DNA from: Desmodus rotundus | Lineage: Eukaryota > Chordata > Mammalia > Chiroptera > Phyllostomidae | DNA: 64,000 bases | Assembly (NCBI RefSeq): GCF_022682495.2 | Contig: NC_071394.1 | Coordinates: 26,508,470-26,572,469 of the forward strand | Direction of reading: 5' to 3' | Shown here: one piece after another, positions 11,600 through 23,619 of the stretch | How the letters are laid out: each line of letters starts with the position of its first letter | How positions within the stretch are numbered: the stretch's first letter is position 1 | Program-made: the position numbers and the translations under genes | The notes under the pieces: generated by a model | What the model was told of the DNA's origin: nothing | The model's database searches: none | What the model saw: only the letters and a program-made list of their open reading frames with translations

Positions 11600-14580
11600 A
11601 TAGCACCCTTTAAGGTTTGCCACTTTACAAGGAATGGAGCCAAGTTAAGAATAAACTCTCAACACCATAAAAAAAACCCTCTGTGTCCATTAAGTAAGTG
11701 TTCGTAATTACAAAAAGTACCCAACCATTTTCAGAAAAAGGCTGAGAAAGGAGGAAAAGGCCTCACCGAATACTATTTTGCCATGTACACAATTTTCTCA
11801 TAGCCCTCATTTTTCTAAACTATTCCAGGAGGAGTCTTCATACCCATTGCTCATTTTAATCATCACAGAGGATGATTACGCGAAATACCGAGGACTTCTC
11901 TTGAGACACATATCTTTACCTTCCTAAAGGCCAAATTGTTGTGTCTTTTCGCATAAGTGTGAACAAGCAGGGGCAGATCCCTGCTCACGTTTTAGAGGGT
12001 AGATGGGAGAGGTATCCTGGTGGAGCTGGGCAAGGACCCAAGAGGGATGTGCTTCCCAGAATTCCAGAGCAAACACCGGGGCAAAACACCTGAAAAAACC
12101 TTTGCATCCTGCAAAATGGAAAACTCCATCTCCAGCATCAGCAGCCAAGTGTGCTTTGTAATTCCAGCAAGTTCAGGAACATTGTAATGTTTACGCCTTC
12201 TAATTCAAGAGCTTTTCAGCATGCTGACAACTTCCTGTGTGTTAATAAGCATTTTTATTCACTTCCTTCCATCCTTCCAAGAGGAGATGAACTTGAAGTC
12301 TTTTTTAAAAATTGTATTTATCAAGGTCACAGCCTGAAGAATAGCTAGCAAAGGGGGCACTTGGCTTTAGACAAGGCCTTTGGGAGGTTAAAAAAGGCTG
12401 GAGTCATTCCTATTCTTTGAAGCTCCAGGTCTGATTTTCTTTTATTGGAGACAATTTGAAATAGGGTAAACATATGTAGCATATTTTTAATGGTTAGTTT
12501 TAATAAGTTGAAACTCTTAACCTTCATGCACACACAAAATACAATGCAATAAAGTAATAATAACATTATAAATAGTAATAACAATTCAACAAAATAAGGC
12601 TAGATAATTGCAGAATTTATTAAAATATTAATTCATAATACACCATTATTGGTGTGGTTTGTTATGGGACTCAAGTCAAAGTTATATGAAGATCGCTTTA
12701 TTTTAATCCCCTTGGGCACTCTGTGATTGTATGTTTAATTTAATCTGAAGATAAAGGTGAAGCTCTTAAAACTTGAGACCCAAGCCGGATGCTCCCCTCT
12801 CCCCTCACCTTGGGGTTGTGGCAGGAAACTGGCCTTAAAGTCTTCAGGGCCATCCTCATCAGGTACACAGATCCTTAAAACTAAGGAACTCAAAAGGGGT
12901 CTTAAATAGCCTTTTTATTTTTTGTTTTAGAAAACCCCAAGGATAGTACTGACCACGCCTTTTCTATCAGTTTTCTAGGGTTTTAAATGGCATTGTCTTA
13001 TCCTATGCATTCTTTTCTTTTGAAGACAGGCAGCTTTCCTTTGAATAGTGTTTTATATTCTTTACCCCTTTCTTGGATCTCCTGTAGCTCTGGAAAGCAC
13101 CCAACTTGGTGATGTCACGAGGAAGCAAGTCCGGGCCAGGAAAAGAGCATCCCATTGTGGTAATCTGCAACCCCTTTCAAGCTCTCCCTGACTGTGTCCT
13201 TGTTTCCTGCACAGTCAGCAAACCAGAGTCACCTCTCCTGGTCTTCCCAGGGACCTCCCACGTTGATAACTGATATTTCCACTTTTTCCATTGTCTTCTA
13301 CTCTTCATGAAACAAGCTGACCAAAAACTCCTTGGGGAGTTGATATCATATACACAGGTTACTCGTGTGTTTACTTATCTGTAAATATTTTGAAAGATAA
13401 CACTGGACTGATTGCTACTAAGCAGATTCCTCTCCCCAGTCATATTTTAAAAGCCTGTCTGCAGGGCAAACACTATGCCGATTTTAATAATTAAAGCACT
13501 TCCTGCCAGGATGCATTTTTTGTTGTAGATTGTAAGTTTCCAGAAAATATAGATTGGTCTAGTCATTACCCCTCCCCCACCCCCTGGATCAGCCATGAAG
13601 CCCAGAACATATTTTTATTTGCTAGCTTCAAATATTTGATCTCTTGAGGCCAATGATTAGAAGCTTCTTGCAATGATGCTTTAAAAAACAGACACAAAGA
13701 AGCAGCACTGGGAGTTTCAGACTAAGTACATATAGAAAAGATAAATGGACAGGTGCAGAATATTATTCACTGGAAGGATCTTATAATCAGTTTAAATTTT
13801 TAATTTGAAGGAGACACAGTTGAAAGGCTTTATGAATATCTCACCTTAAATTGTATTTATTATTTGTTAAGTATGTCAACACAAGACATTTCCTTTTTTT
13901 TTTTAATTTGGGGAGGAGGTCTTCAGACATGTATGAGGCAAACGACCCTAACCCTCTCTGTTCCGCCCTCAGGGCTCCCCCTCCCTGTGCTCCGAGGTGG
14001 CCCCGGTGTGAACACCGCAGAGCAGCCAGGTGTACTGAGAAGTGTGCAAACAAAAAGGCAAAGCTGGGTTCAAATTCTGACTCCAGCAATTATTTGCAGT
14101 GAGATGCAGCGTGACTTGACCACTTTGCAACTCCATTTATTCCTAGAACTTTTGTGAAAAGAAAAAAAAATACCTGGTTTTACTGAAATAAATTTATAGT
14201 AGACAATACTAATCCCCATCCCTCTGAGATGGTGAAAGTAAGGGTCTCCGGTTGATATAATGTCTGCAACAGAGGACGTGAGTTCTACCATAAGAAGGAG
14301 CCCGTGGCATTGTGTGGTGGGCAATATGAAGCACTGACCAGGGCCCACCCGGACTCATCTTCTCATCCCTCAACCTGACTGCCAAGTGCCACTTTCTTGC
14401 AGCCACCTGAGTTACGGTCACTCGACATCTTTCACCTTTCCCTCTCTCTGGATGATGAGGGGTCAAAAAACAGGTGTGGTTGGTACCACCACCTAGAGAT
14501 AGACAAGAACCCTCACTCAGTAAGAGAGGCACTGGATACATGCATTCAAAGGATCATGAAGCAGTCTTTAAAAAGAGCCT
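11600..14580. other. Intergenic sequence, nothing firm
   Basis: Contains short frames at 11924-12148, 13841-14157 and 14209-14541 with no motif or consistent partner. Poly-T/A tracts occur at 13891-13904 and 14159-14170. No clear repeat. Confidence 0.4.
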
Positions 14581-14585
14581 CATTG

Positions 14586-14795
14586 CCCAGGCCAGGTAGC
14601 TCAGTTGGTTAGAGCATCATCCCCATAAGCTGAGGTTGGGGATTTGATCCCTGGTCAGGGGACATACAAGAATCAACAAAAGAATACAGAAATAAATACA
14701 AGAACAAATTGATGTCTCCCTCTCTCTCTCTCCCTCTCTCTCTCTCTCCCCCTTTCCTCTCTCTTTCTAAAAATCAATAAATAAAATGAAACTCA
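14586..14795 (+). mobile_element. tRNA-derived SINE with CT-rich tail
   Basis: Head 'ccaggccaggtagctcagtt' (A box), 'gatttgatccctggtcagg' (B box region), then a long CTCTCTC stretch (14717-14764) and an AAAATCAATAAATAAAATG tail. The head differs from the main VES copies, so it is probably a related subfamily. Confidence 0.85.
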
Positions 14796-15854
14796 CCCTT
14801 GCTTTTGACTATTTTTAAAAAGTATTTTTATGTGGAATGAGCTAGCTTTCCTTGTAGACTTACTAAAATTTCACATTTGCCTATGTAGTGTTTCCACTGC
14901 TGACTTTCATGAGAGAAGACCTGTTCTGACCTTGTCCAGAACCCCCTGTTCCCAGACCACATTCACTGTGCTTCCTGACCCATCAGTCACATAAAAGGCT
15001 TGTTCACGAGGTGCTCCTTTCCAAAGTCCATCCTTCTGATGCTAAGGACTATGAAGATTAATTGGGATAATTGTACTAGTGGAAGGAGATATAAGCTCTT
15101 ATTACACTTTCAGAGAAAGTCACAATCCACCAAAAATAGAAATAAACTCAGATTCTCTGCCTTGGGTTCAATCCTGGATGCTTCCCCTTCTCCCTGCTCC
15201 AGGATCTTCCTTCCAGCTTTCTGTGCTTCATCAGAGTTAGAGGTTCTGGGTTCCTGCTAACACGGTTTTGGCTTTTTCTACAAATTCATTCTCTCTTATA
15301 TTTTTCTCCTGTTTGTTTGTAATTTCCTTTCATTGCTTTTTCTTGTCTCCTTTTCTGGCACTGGCATTATTTCTTGCCTTCTAATTTCTCATTTTTCATC
15401 TCTTCCATAAAAGGAATAAGCTTCATCGTTCCTGACCAAATCTGTCTATTTTTTGTTCTCTGTGGGCTAATGCCGAAGCTCTGTTCAAAACTGTCAGTGT
15501 GCACTGGGCCCTGATAAAAACCATAGAAAGGCGAGAACCCGCCCCCAAAATAAACAGTCACTTCCTTCTTGGGAGACCATGAGTAGCACAACCAATGCTT
15601 ATGCCGTCAAAAGCTGGGAAAGGCAAACTATTTCCATATCAAATGAGTTCCATGAAACTGGCCTGCTGTGTTCAGTCAACATATATTTCTTGAGCCTCAC
15701 AAGGCCAGCAGTATGAAAGGTGAAGAGTTCGAGACACCAAGACTGGCTTGGTGTCTGCTCTTGAGAAGGTATATGAGTAAACAAACAATAAAAGGACCCA
15801 TCATTGATGTTCTTTCTCCCACTATCCCTACCCCCTTCCCTGCATTATTTTTCT

Positions 15855-15985
15855 CTGTATCACTGATCGCCATGCGATATGCCTTCTATTTCACTGTGTT
15901 ATTGTCCATTTTCCCCCAACCAGAATGCAAGCTCCATGGGGAAGGGATTTTCTCGTCTTGACTTTTGACTGAATTCCTGGTACCT
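15855..15985 (+). mobile_element. L2 LINE 3' end fragment
   Basis: 'ccagaatgcaagctccatgg', then 'ggaagggattttctc' and 'gaattcctggtacctgaac' follow the order of the L2 tail. Confidence 0.55.
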
Positions 15986-16384
15986 GAACATTGTCCAGCT
16001 TATGATGCGCTGGAGGAAGACACACAACATGATGCGTGCAAGATCAGAAATGCTGATGAAATGCTAAGGAATTACAGGAATTCCCTAGAATCTAAGGGTG
16101 ATCAGATTCAAAGGGACATTTGATGCTTTTGGAGTGATGTAAGTAAAATGTCAGAGTTCAGAACAGGCTTGGTCATGTGGTGCAGGGTTGGAGATCTGAA
16201 AAGGAGGGGGAATGTGACATTTTCCACCCTTCATGCTTATGAAAGTGCCTATTCCTCTATTGAGTTGTATTAGAAATGTTTACATTTCATCTAGAAGAAG
16301 AACTGGGGAGTATTCTCAGTGCTTCTTTAGAACACAAAAGGGAACCTAGGTCACAGCAGTCAGAGGCAAGCATTAGGGGCTTAA

Positions 16385-16565
16385 GAAGTCAGGTGTGAGA
16401 AGTCCGAGTTTCTTCTCTGTCTCTGCTGTGTGACCTTGAGCACATTACCTTACCTCTCTGAGCCCTGTTTGATCAGAATATAATAATACAGATATTGCAG
16501 GGGTGTCTTAAGAATTAAATAGGAAAATGAATACAGAGTGTTTAGCACAGCACCTGCCTGCTCAG
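16385..16565 (+). mobile_element. MIR SINE
   Basis: 'tctctgctgtgtgaccttgag', 'ttaccttacctctctgagcc', then 'aagaattaaatagg' and 'tagcacagcacctgcctg' match the MIR order. Confidence 0.75.
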
Positions 16566-16945
16566 CCCACAAAAAGAAGGTAGCTATTCTCATAGTAAGG
16601 TAACAGCAGCAAAAGACAAATCTCACGCCCTTGTGCCTTCACATTGCTGAGAAGAGGGGACCCCACATTGTAGAGGGTACATAGGTAATTGAAGGTAAGA
16701 TCTAAACCAATTTGCCCGGCTTTTTATTCCTGTACAAAGTGGCACCAAGCCCAACATAAATTAGGTACCAATAAATATTACCATTTCCTCCCATCCCCAA
16801 CCTTTCCCAAACCTAGCAAGAAATTAAAAAGAGAGAGATCATCTCCTCTCCTTTCTCCTGCTACTGAGAAGCCGTGATAATTTTCTTCCACTCAGAATAT
16901 GGTTACCTGGGTGACGAAGTCATTATCCTGTTCCTCCCTCCTCTT

Positions 16946-16960
16946 CACACACACACACAC
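16946..16960 (+). repeat. Short (CA)n microsatellite
   Basis: Seven and a half CA units. Confidence 0.9.
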
Positions 16961-17479
16961 TTCTTTCTTACCCCTCTCCACTACTTCTGCGGAAAAGCTT
17001 TTAGCAGAAAAAGTTAATCTACAATTTTACAAGCTGCTACTTAAAACATTTTTTTCTTTCCTGAATGCATGCAAACATATTTTTTAACATATTGAAGAAA
17101 TCACCTTGTCTCTATGGCAAAGGAAGGGAATAAGAAGGAACACGTGAAAGAGAAAGGAGGGGCTAGGAAGTAGGGAAGCCAGTGGGGTTGTCTGGGGCTG
17201 GCTGGATTTCCTGGAGGTTGAGTGGCTTTGTAACTGTGGGGGTTGAGCTCCGAAAGAAATGGGTCCCATGGCCAGACTTGTCTTCTAGGTCTTTAGCTTC
17301 TCTGCTTGGCCAACTTTAGCACTAGATGAAACTTTGGACCCAAAAGATAGTCTTGAGGACTCTAACGAGGTTCTTTTACCTGTTTCATTTAGCCTTTGCT
17401 GTTATCACATATTAAACTGAACCTGGCTGTTGCTAATCTTAATAAGAATTATGTATGGCCTTGCTACTTGGGTTTGGGG

Positions 17480-18035
17480 ACTTTTACATATGGACACAGC
17501 CAAAATCAACCAGATCAAGGTATAGAACATTTTCAATTCTCCAGACAGTCGCCTTTTCCCCTCCCTAGTTAAAACACTCCACACACTGCCCCTACCAGGA
17601 AACCATTCACTCCTCTGTCTTCTATCACCATCAAGTAGTTTTGCCGGTCCTTGAATTTCATGTAAGTGGAATCACATAGTAGGTTCTTATTGGTGTCTGT
17701 CTTCTTTCATTCAACATTATGTCAGTGAGGTTCATGTAAATTGGTGCATCTGATGATAGTTTATTCTTTTTTATTACTATGTAGTATTCCATTGTGTGAA
17801 TAGATCACAGTTTATCTTTTCTCAGTTGTTGGCATTTGTGCTGTCTCCAGCTCGGGGCTATCATGAATAAAGACGCTTTGAACACTAATCTGCATGTCTT
17901 TGGGTGGACTCATGCACTCATTTCTCTTGGGTACTAGAAGCGGAATCCCTGGGTGAGGAAGAAAACACACATTTAGCTTTTAGTAGATACCGCTGAGCAA
18001 GTTTACAAAGTGTTCGTGCCATTTTATCCTCATAT
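17480..18035 (-). mobile_element. L1M 3' end fragment
   Basis: Reverse-complement L1 3' region: 'catgtaagtggaatcacata', 'actatgtagtattccattgtg', 'ggggctatcatgaataaag' and 'gagcaagtttacaaagtg'. An LTR-like block appears to interrupt it at about 18036. Confidence 0.75.
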
Positions 18036-18584
18036 TGTCGAGTGAAAGCTTGAGCTGCTTGCTGCATGACATCCAATAAGTCAAGTACCAAGGAGTTAGA
18101 CAAGCAGAGCAACTTTATTCAAAAAGCCAGCAAGCAGAGAAGATGGCAGACTAGTGTACTAAAGAGGCATCTTGAGAAAGTACATAATTCAGGCTTCTTT
18201 TACGTCAGGAGAAGGGATGGGAGGTGTTTGAAGTCAGGAAGTGACTGACGACTACAGACATCTGGACGCCATCGAGAGCTGGAAAGGGACGGCGAGACTT
18301 CTTTGCTTTTGGCCAACACATTCCAGTTGCTTTGGTCCCAGTCATGAGGATCCTATAAACCTTTGATAATCACTACTTGTCCACATACCATTCTTATCTC
18401 CTTGGGAGGTAGTTTCAGGCATGGAGGTTGTTCCAGTAATTCCTAGGCTATAGGTTAGATTTTTTAAAATGATTAGCATATCTACCTTCAGGACTAAGCA
18501 GAAGTTGCCAATCCACATGTTTTGGGAACTAGTCAGGCTTGAGCAAGATGGAATCAGGAAGACTGATTCTTTTATTCTATTACA
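18036..18584 (-). mobile_element. Putative solo LTR of an endogenous retrovirus (old, non-coding)
   Basis: The block is bounded by TG (18036) and CA (18584). In the minus direction it has AATAAA (complement at 18114-18119) about 80 bases before its end, as in an R-U5 segment. It sits against an interrupted L1. No internal viral gene frame is present. No clear target-site duplication was found and the family is not recognised. Confidence 0.4.
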
Positions 18585-18734
18585 ACCTCACTATTCTATA
18601 CTATTTCTTGCTTTAAGCGGATAAGGGGTAACTTTTAAGTGGATATGGGTTATAAAGCAAAATATTTTTTTTGGTTACTCCAAATTCTCAGCCCTTACAC
18701 GCAAAGCAAAGTTCCACCAGTAACTATTAGCAAT

Positions 18735-19075
18735 AGTTGGTACCCGTTGATTCCTCTGTCTGGAACACTCTGCCACTGGGAATTCCCAGTTCCTGCTTGT
18801 CATTCAGGTCCCAGCCCAGAGGACACCGACCCCCCACCCCTACTTAGCAAGGCCTTCCCTGACAGCTCCATCCAAAGAGCCCTTCGGCCTCCCCAGCTGG
18901 TCACCACTATTGCATCACCCCGTTTTATTTCCTCTCTGGCTCTTACCCTGTTTATCCCTCAGTTTAGGTATTCTGTATCTCTTTTCATTAGTAATGAAAA
19001 CTCCATGAGGGCTGGGTATGGTCTGTCACAGAGCTCACTACAATATCACCCACACCCAGAACGCAGCCCAGGACA
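18735..19075 (+). mobile_element. L2 LINE 3' end fragment
   Basis: Ordered L2 phrases: 'tctggaacactctgccac', 'cattcaggtcccagccc', 'aaggccttccctgacag', 'catcaccccgttttattt', 'aaactccatgagggctggg'. The 151-codon frame across it (18639-19094) is a chance frame through the repeat. Confidence 0.8.
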
Positions 19076-19770
19076 GAGCAGGACACAGCCGTAGACAGTT
19101 CTCACGATGGCTTCCAGTGATTTCCACCTTCCGGTGTGCAGCCCCTTCCGACACTGAAAAGAGCTGCCCTAGTAACCAGTAAATACTGCAGAAGTAACCA
19201 TGTGTGACATCCAAAATTAGTGGATGAAACAAGTGGCTTTTGCTTGGCTCTTTCTTGGATCACCTGCTGGGACGAAAGCTACATTGTGGGGACATTCAAG
19301 CAGCCTGTGGAAAATTCCATGTAGCAAGGAATTGAGGTCTTTGGCCAACAGCCTGCATCAACTCACCAGCCACGTGGGAGGCATCTGAGAAGCACCACCT
19401 CCAGCCCCGGTCAAGCTTTCAGATGACTACATCTCAGCTGACATCTGGACTGCAACCTCTTGAATGACCTTGAACCAGAGACACCCAACTGAAGCATTTT
19501 CAAATTTCTGACCCGAAGAAACTATCAAAATATTGATGTTTGTTGTGATTTTAAGCTGCTAACTTTTGAAGTAATTTGTACACAGCAATATTTAACAAGT
19601 ACCAGCACTCAGTAAATATTTGTTCAACAAATAAGTGACTGAATTCAATTAAGAGCAATATAAAACATGACCTCACACCCTCTGCTTTAAGCTGATCAGG
19701 ATACATGTGCCTGTTTCTCTTCTTCTCGTCTCCCTTCTCTAGGTTTTAGCTGAAGCTTATGATCCTAGAG

Positions 19771-20005
19771 CATGGGTTCTCAACCTTGGCACTATTGTTA
19801 TTTGGCACCAGGTAATTTTTTGCTGGGTGTGGGGAGGGGGCAGTCCTGTTCATTGCTATAGGATGTTTAGCTGAATCCCTAGTTTCTACCCACAAGATGC
19901 CAGTGGCCATTCCTCCCTCCACTGCAGTTGTCACAACTAAAAATGCCACCAGACATTGCCAAGTGTGCCCTGAGGAACACAGTTACCCCCAGTTAAGAAC
20001 CACTG
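19771..20005. mobile_element. hAT-type non-autonomous DNA transposon, near full length
   Basis: Starts CATGGGTTCTCAACCTTGG and ends GTTAAGAACCACTG, an inverted terminal pair. The internal 'tgctataggatgtttagctg', 'aagatgccagtggccattcc' and 'ccaccagacattgccaagtg' are familiar from this mammalian family. The flanks TCCTAGAG and CTCTAAAG resemble a decayed 8-bp hAT target duplication. Confidence 0.75.
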
Positions 20006-20271
20006 CTCTAAAGTTATCAGTGAAGAGCAATTAGAAGTACTCACAATACTAATTGGGTTTAGAGCTGGTACAAAATTTTATAGTGTTTCAAAAATATTTG
20101 ATTTACAAAAATTCAATCAACACATAATGTATTCTTTCAAAAAAGTACTTAGACAAAGTACACATAAACAGCAACGATTCTTTCTTATAAATAAATGGCT
20201 CAATTAATACATTTTGTTGCTAAGTGTGAAAAAAAAACCACCCCCCCAATCAACTGAAGTTCAACCTTTAG

Positions 20272-20591
20272 ATTTATTTTACTTATTTTTAAAAATTATT
20301 TATTTGTTTGTTTGTTTATTATTTCAGAGAGAGGGGAAGGGAGTGAGAAAGACAGGGAGAGAAACACTGATGTGAGAAAGAAACATCAATCGGTTGCCCC
20401 ACACATTTATTTTTAGAGAGAGAGGAAGAGAGGGAGAAAGAGGGAGAGAAACATCAATGTGTGGTTGCATCTCCTGTGCCCCCTACTGAGGATGTGGCCC
20501 GCAACCCAGGCATGTGCCCTGACTGGGAATTGAACTGGTGACCTTTCACTTTACAGGATAATGCCCAACCAACTGAGCCACACCAGTTAGG
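20272..20591 (-). mobile_element. Dimeric tRNA-derived SINE with intact target-site duplication
   Basis: Two successive SINE-tail segments in antisense (20320-20393 and 20412-20460, each with 'agagagagg..gaaacatcaat') precede one tRNA-like head ending CCACACCAGTTAGG. The whole unit is bounded by the perfect 13-bp duplication GTTCAACCTTTAG at 20259-20271 and 20592-20604. Confidence 0.85.
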
Positions 20592-20709
20592 GTTCAACCT
20601 TTAGGTTTAAATAAAATATCGAGCAGGTGATTTCTGTCAAGAGTCTTCCTTTTAAAGAGGAACAAAAGTTACTGGTATAATAGATCAGTCCAAGAAACAA
20701 GTCTTTCTA

Positions 20710-20932
20710 TCCCTGGCTGGTGTGGCTCAGTGTATTGAAAGCTGCCTGTGAACCAAGGAGTTGCTGGTTTGATTCCCAGTTGGGCCACATGCCTGGGTTG
20801 CAGACCAGGTCCCCAGTGGAGGGTATGCAAGAGGCAACCACACATTGATGTTTCTCTCCCTCTCTTTCTCCCTCCCTTCCCCTCTGTCTAAAATAAATAA
20901 ATAAATAAAATCTAAAAAAAAAAAACAAAACC
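20710..20932 (+). mobile_element. VES-type SINE
   Basis: Head CCCTGGCTGGTGTGGCTCAG, 'gtttgattcccagttggg' B-box region, 'accaggtccccag' body and AAATAAATAAATAAAATC tail. The 9-bp flanks CAAGTCTTT (20698-20706 and 20933-20941) are a likely target duplication. Confidence 0.92.
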
Positions 20933-21039
20933 CAAGTCTTTTTTGAACATGCAATTTCCTGTTCCCTATAACTTTGAAGATTTCTTAAGAGAGCCATGTG
21001 ATTTGCTTGCTTATTTTGTTCAGGTATCTGCTTAAATAT

Positions 21040-21292
21040 CTCATCAAAAAAGCCTTCCAAAACCAACCTTTAAAAAAATAGCACCCTTCCCTACCAGGCT
21101 CTCCTTATACTGAATAGCAACCATCAGATACACTGTATATTCTGGTTTTCCTTGTTGGCTGCCCCTGAACCACTAAAATGTCAGTTCCAGAGGGCAGGGA
21201 TTTTGTTCTATTCTCTGCTGTCTCCTTGCCCTGAGAGTGGTGCCTTGCACTAGGTAGATACTCAGTAAATACTTGAATGAACACACGAATGG
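21040..21292 (+). mobile_element. L2 LINE 3' end fragment
   Basis: 'aagccttccaaaaccaac', 'cagttccagagggcaggg', 'tagatactcagtaaatac' and a 'gaatgaac' end follow the L2 tail. Confidence 0.75.
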
Positions 21293-21899
21293 AAGCGGTG
21301 GGTGATGGCCAAGGAGGGGTCAAGTGCTTGGGGCAGGGTGTCACACTCAAAAGGTTTTCTCACTGTGTCTCATTTACCTTTAGCTACAACTGGCTGTATT
21401 GTTATTGTTTGCAAAACATAAAATGACAGATTGTTTTGGCCACATTCTTCATTTTGAAAGCTTCTTAGCCTCTTTTAAGTCTTGCTACTGCATTTCTTCA
21501 GGTTTTTTTTCAAGTATTTTCAGTCATATATAAACAAACAAAAAAAAAGCAAAACTATCACCATGTCCTCTACAATTGTAAAGAACAATTATGTCAAGCA
21601 TGTTATATCTACTTACCTTCATTGCTACTTCTGAGGCAAGTGAAGTATAAATTCAAATTTTGCAAATCAAAGAGTTTAAATGCATCGTGAAGACATTCTA
21701 AGATGATCTTATGGTTAATATTTTTATTAACCATAAAAGAATCCTTCTGAAAAGCAAGTAATTATCCCTCAGTTACTGCGATTTATAATCATAAATACAT
21801 AGTTGGTCTTCATCCCATTTTGACGTAAAGCTCCTAAAACCTTTGGAATTTTCTAAGTGACGAAAGTGACCAAGGTGTCTTCGTTATGTTAATGAGGTG

Positions 21900-22510
21900 A
21901 CTTTTGGAAAGCACCTAAGGATGAGGGTTGGTGGCCAAGAGAAACAACCATGTAATTAGAAAGTTGGAACTTTTCGTCCCCCTGGCTGACCTCCCTGGAG
22001 TGGACAGGGGTTGGAGGCTGATTGAACCACTGATGGCCGATGATTTAATCAATATGCCTATGCAATGAGTTTCCGGGGAAACCCTAACGGAAGGGGTTCA
22101 GAGAGCCTCTGGGTCGGTGAACACATGGAGATTTGAGGAGAGTGGCACACCTGGAAAGGGCACAGAAGCCCTCTGCACCCTTTCCCATACCTTGTCCTAT
22201 GCCTATCTTCTGCCTGGCTATTCCTGAGTTATATATACCCTTTTATAATAAAGCAGTATCTAGTACATAAAGTGTTTCTCCCTCTACAGTCAGAAGCACA
22301 GGAGACAACCTGGGCTTGCAATGGAAGTCTGAAGTGTGTGTAGGAGGGGAGAGGGGACAGTTTTGCAGGGCTGCATCCTTAACCTGTGGGATCTGATGCT
22401 ATCTCTGTGTGGATAGTGTCAGAACTGAGTTAAATTGTAGGACACCCAGCTGGTGTCAAAGCATTTGTTGGTGGTGGGGGCGGGGGGAACCCACACACAT
22501 CGGAATAGGG
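21900..22510 (+). mobile_element. Solo LTR-like repeat (old endogenous retroviral LTR, non-coding)
   Basis: Contains a familiar mammalian LTR series: 'gatttaatcaatatgcctatg', 'ttcagagagcctctgggt', 'cctgagttatatataccc', AATAAA at 22247-22252, 'agcacaggagacaacctggg', 'cttaacctgtgggatctgatgc' and 'aggacacccagctggtgtc'. Family name not certain. No viral gene is attached. Confidence 0.55.
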
Positions 22511-22633
22511 TAAAGAAGTGTAGTTAGTGCCTTATTCTATTCTGGCCTGTCCTTATCCTATCCAAGCTGCACACAATCATCACATCTGGCTTCACGAGTG
22601 ACTTTGTTATCAGTGGAAGTGGGGTTCTTGTGG

Positions 22634-23194
22634 TGTGTTATGGGAAAGAATTTCCTGAGCCCTGAACAGGAGGATGTGGCTCTGTGGGATGGTTTATTGA
22701 TGATGTACAATTAAGGAGGTTCTCTTCCTGACTTCCAAACGTCCCGTCTTCATCCTTCTTGCCATGGAAAACGTCCAATCTCGTCTCTAGGAGGGCCAGG
22801 GTGAAGGCCACTGCCCAGAGTTTCTGCTCCATATTAAAGTACAGTCCAGCCCAGTATCTGGCTAGCTTAGCATGTGATTACAGCTACGGTCCATTGCTGT
22901 GCTTTGGTATTCAGGCTCCCTCCCTCCTGGAGGCCATGGGCCATGTGGCTGCTAAGGCCACGTGGCCATGGAGAGAACAGGTATGCGTACTGTTCAAGCG
23001 CAGGTCATGAGCCAGCGAGAGAGAACTTTTTTCCCCTGGGGTTATAATGAGGAACTTGGGTTTGGGATGGACCAGGTGGTCTCTCAAAATGACCAATCAA
23101 CTTCCCAAGTTTCTTTGGGCTTTGGATAGGTTTACACCCCCTACTTAGACTGACAGGCCTCTGTCGTTCAGTACCTCCCCTGGACTCCCCAACA
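22634..23194 (-). mobile_element. Putative solo LTR, minus orientation (non-coding)
   Basis: The minus strand starts TGTTGGGGAGTCC and ends CCCATAACACA. It carries AATAAA (complement of 22693-22698) about 60 bases before its end, as in a short U5. No flanking duplication or internal viral gene was found. The small frames here are incidental. Confidence 0.4.
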
Positions 23195-23401
23195 ATTAGG
23201 TACTGGAGCGGGGGAGGGGAGGAGTGTTAATCCCCTTGGCCGAGCAATGCTGTAATCCTATGGGGTGTGAAGCTTCCAGACTAGCAAGCAGGCTTATACT
23301 TCCCTGATTATTAGGTTTAATATGTAAATTCTCTTTTGCTCCCCTTCTCAATATCTAGCTATACATCGACAGTAAAACTTGATCAAAAATACAAAGAGCA
23401 G

Positions 23402-23601
23402 ACCTGGCTGGTGTGGCTCAGTGGTTGAGCACTGGCCTAGACTGGTTCGATTCCCAGTCTAGGGCACATGCCTGGGTTGCAGGCCAGGTCCCCAGTAAGG
23501 GGCATGCAAGAGGCAACCACACATTGATGTTTCTCTCTCTCTCTCTCTTTCTCTCTCCCTTCCCCTCTCTAAAATAAAAATAAATAAATAAAATCTTTTT
23601 T
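23402..23601 (+). mobile_element. VES-type SINE, young copy
   Basis: The A box region TGGTGTGGCTCAGTGG and an intact B box GGTTCGATTCC (23444-23454) are both present, with a CT-rich stretch and an AAATAAATAAATAAAATC tail. A perfect 17-bp target duplication AAAAATACAAAGAGCAG lies at 23385-23401 and 23602-23618. Confidence 0.95.
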
Positions 23602-23619
23602 AAAAATACAAAGAGCAGG

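Noticed and set aside
18639..19094. 151-codon + frame
   Set aside because: It runs through an L2 tail; similar frames occur in many L2 copies by chance.
20412..20460. Repeated GAGAGAAACATCAAT blocks as a possible repeat array or CRISPR
   Set aside because: They are SINE tails scattered over the window in both orientations, not regularly spaced, and the genome is mammalian.
23402..23475. Possible true tRNA gene
   Set aside because: A and B boxes are present but no cloverleaf closes, and a SINE body and tail follow with target duplications.
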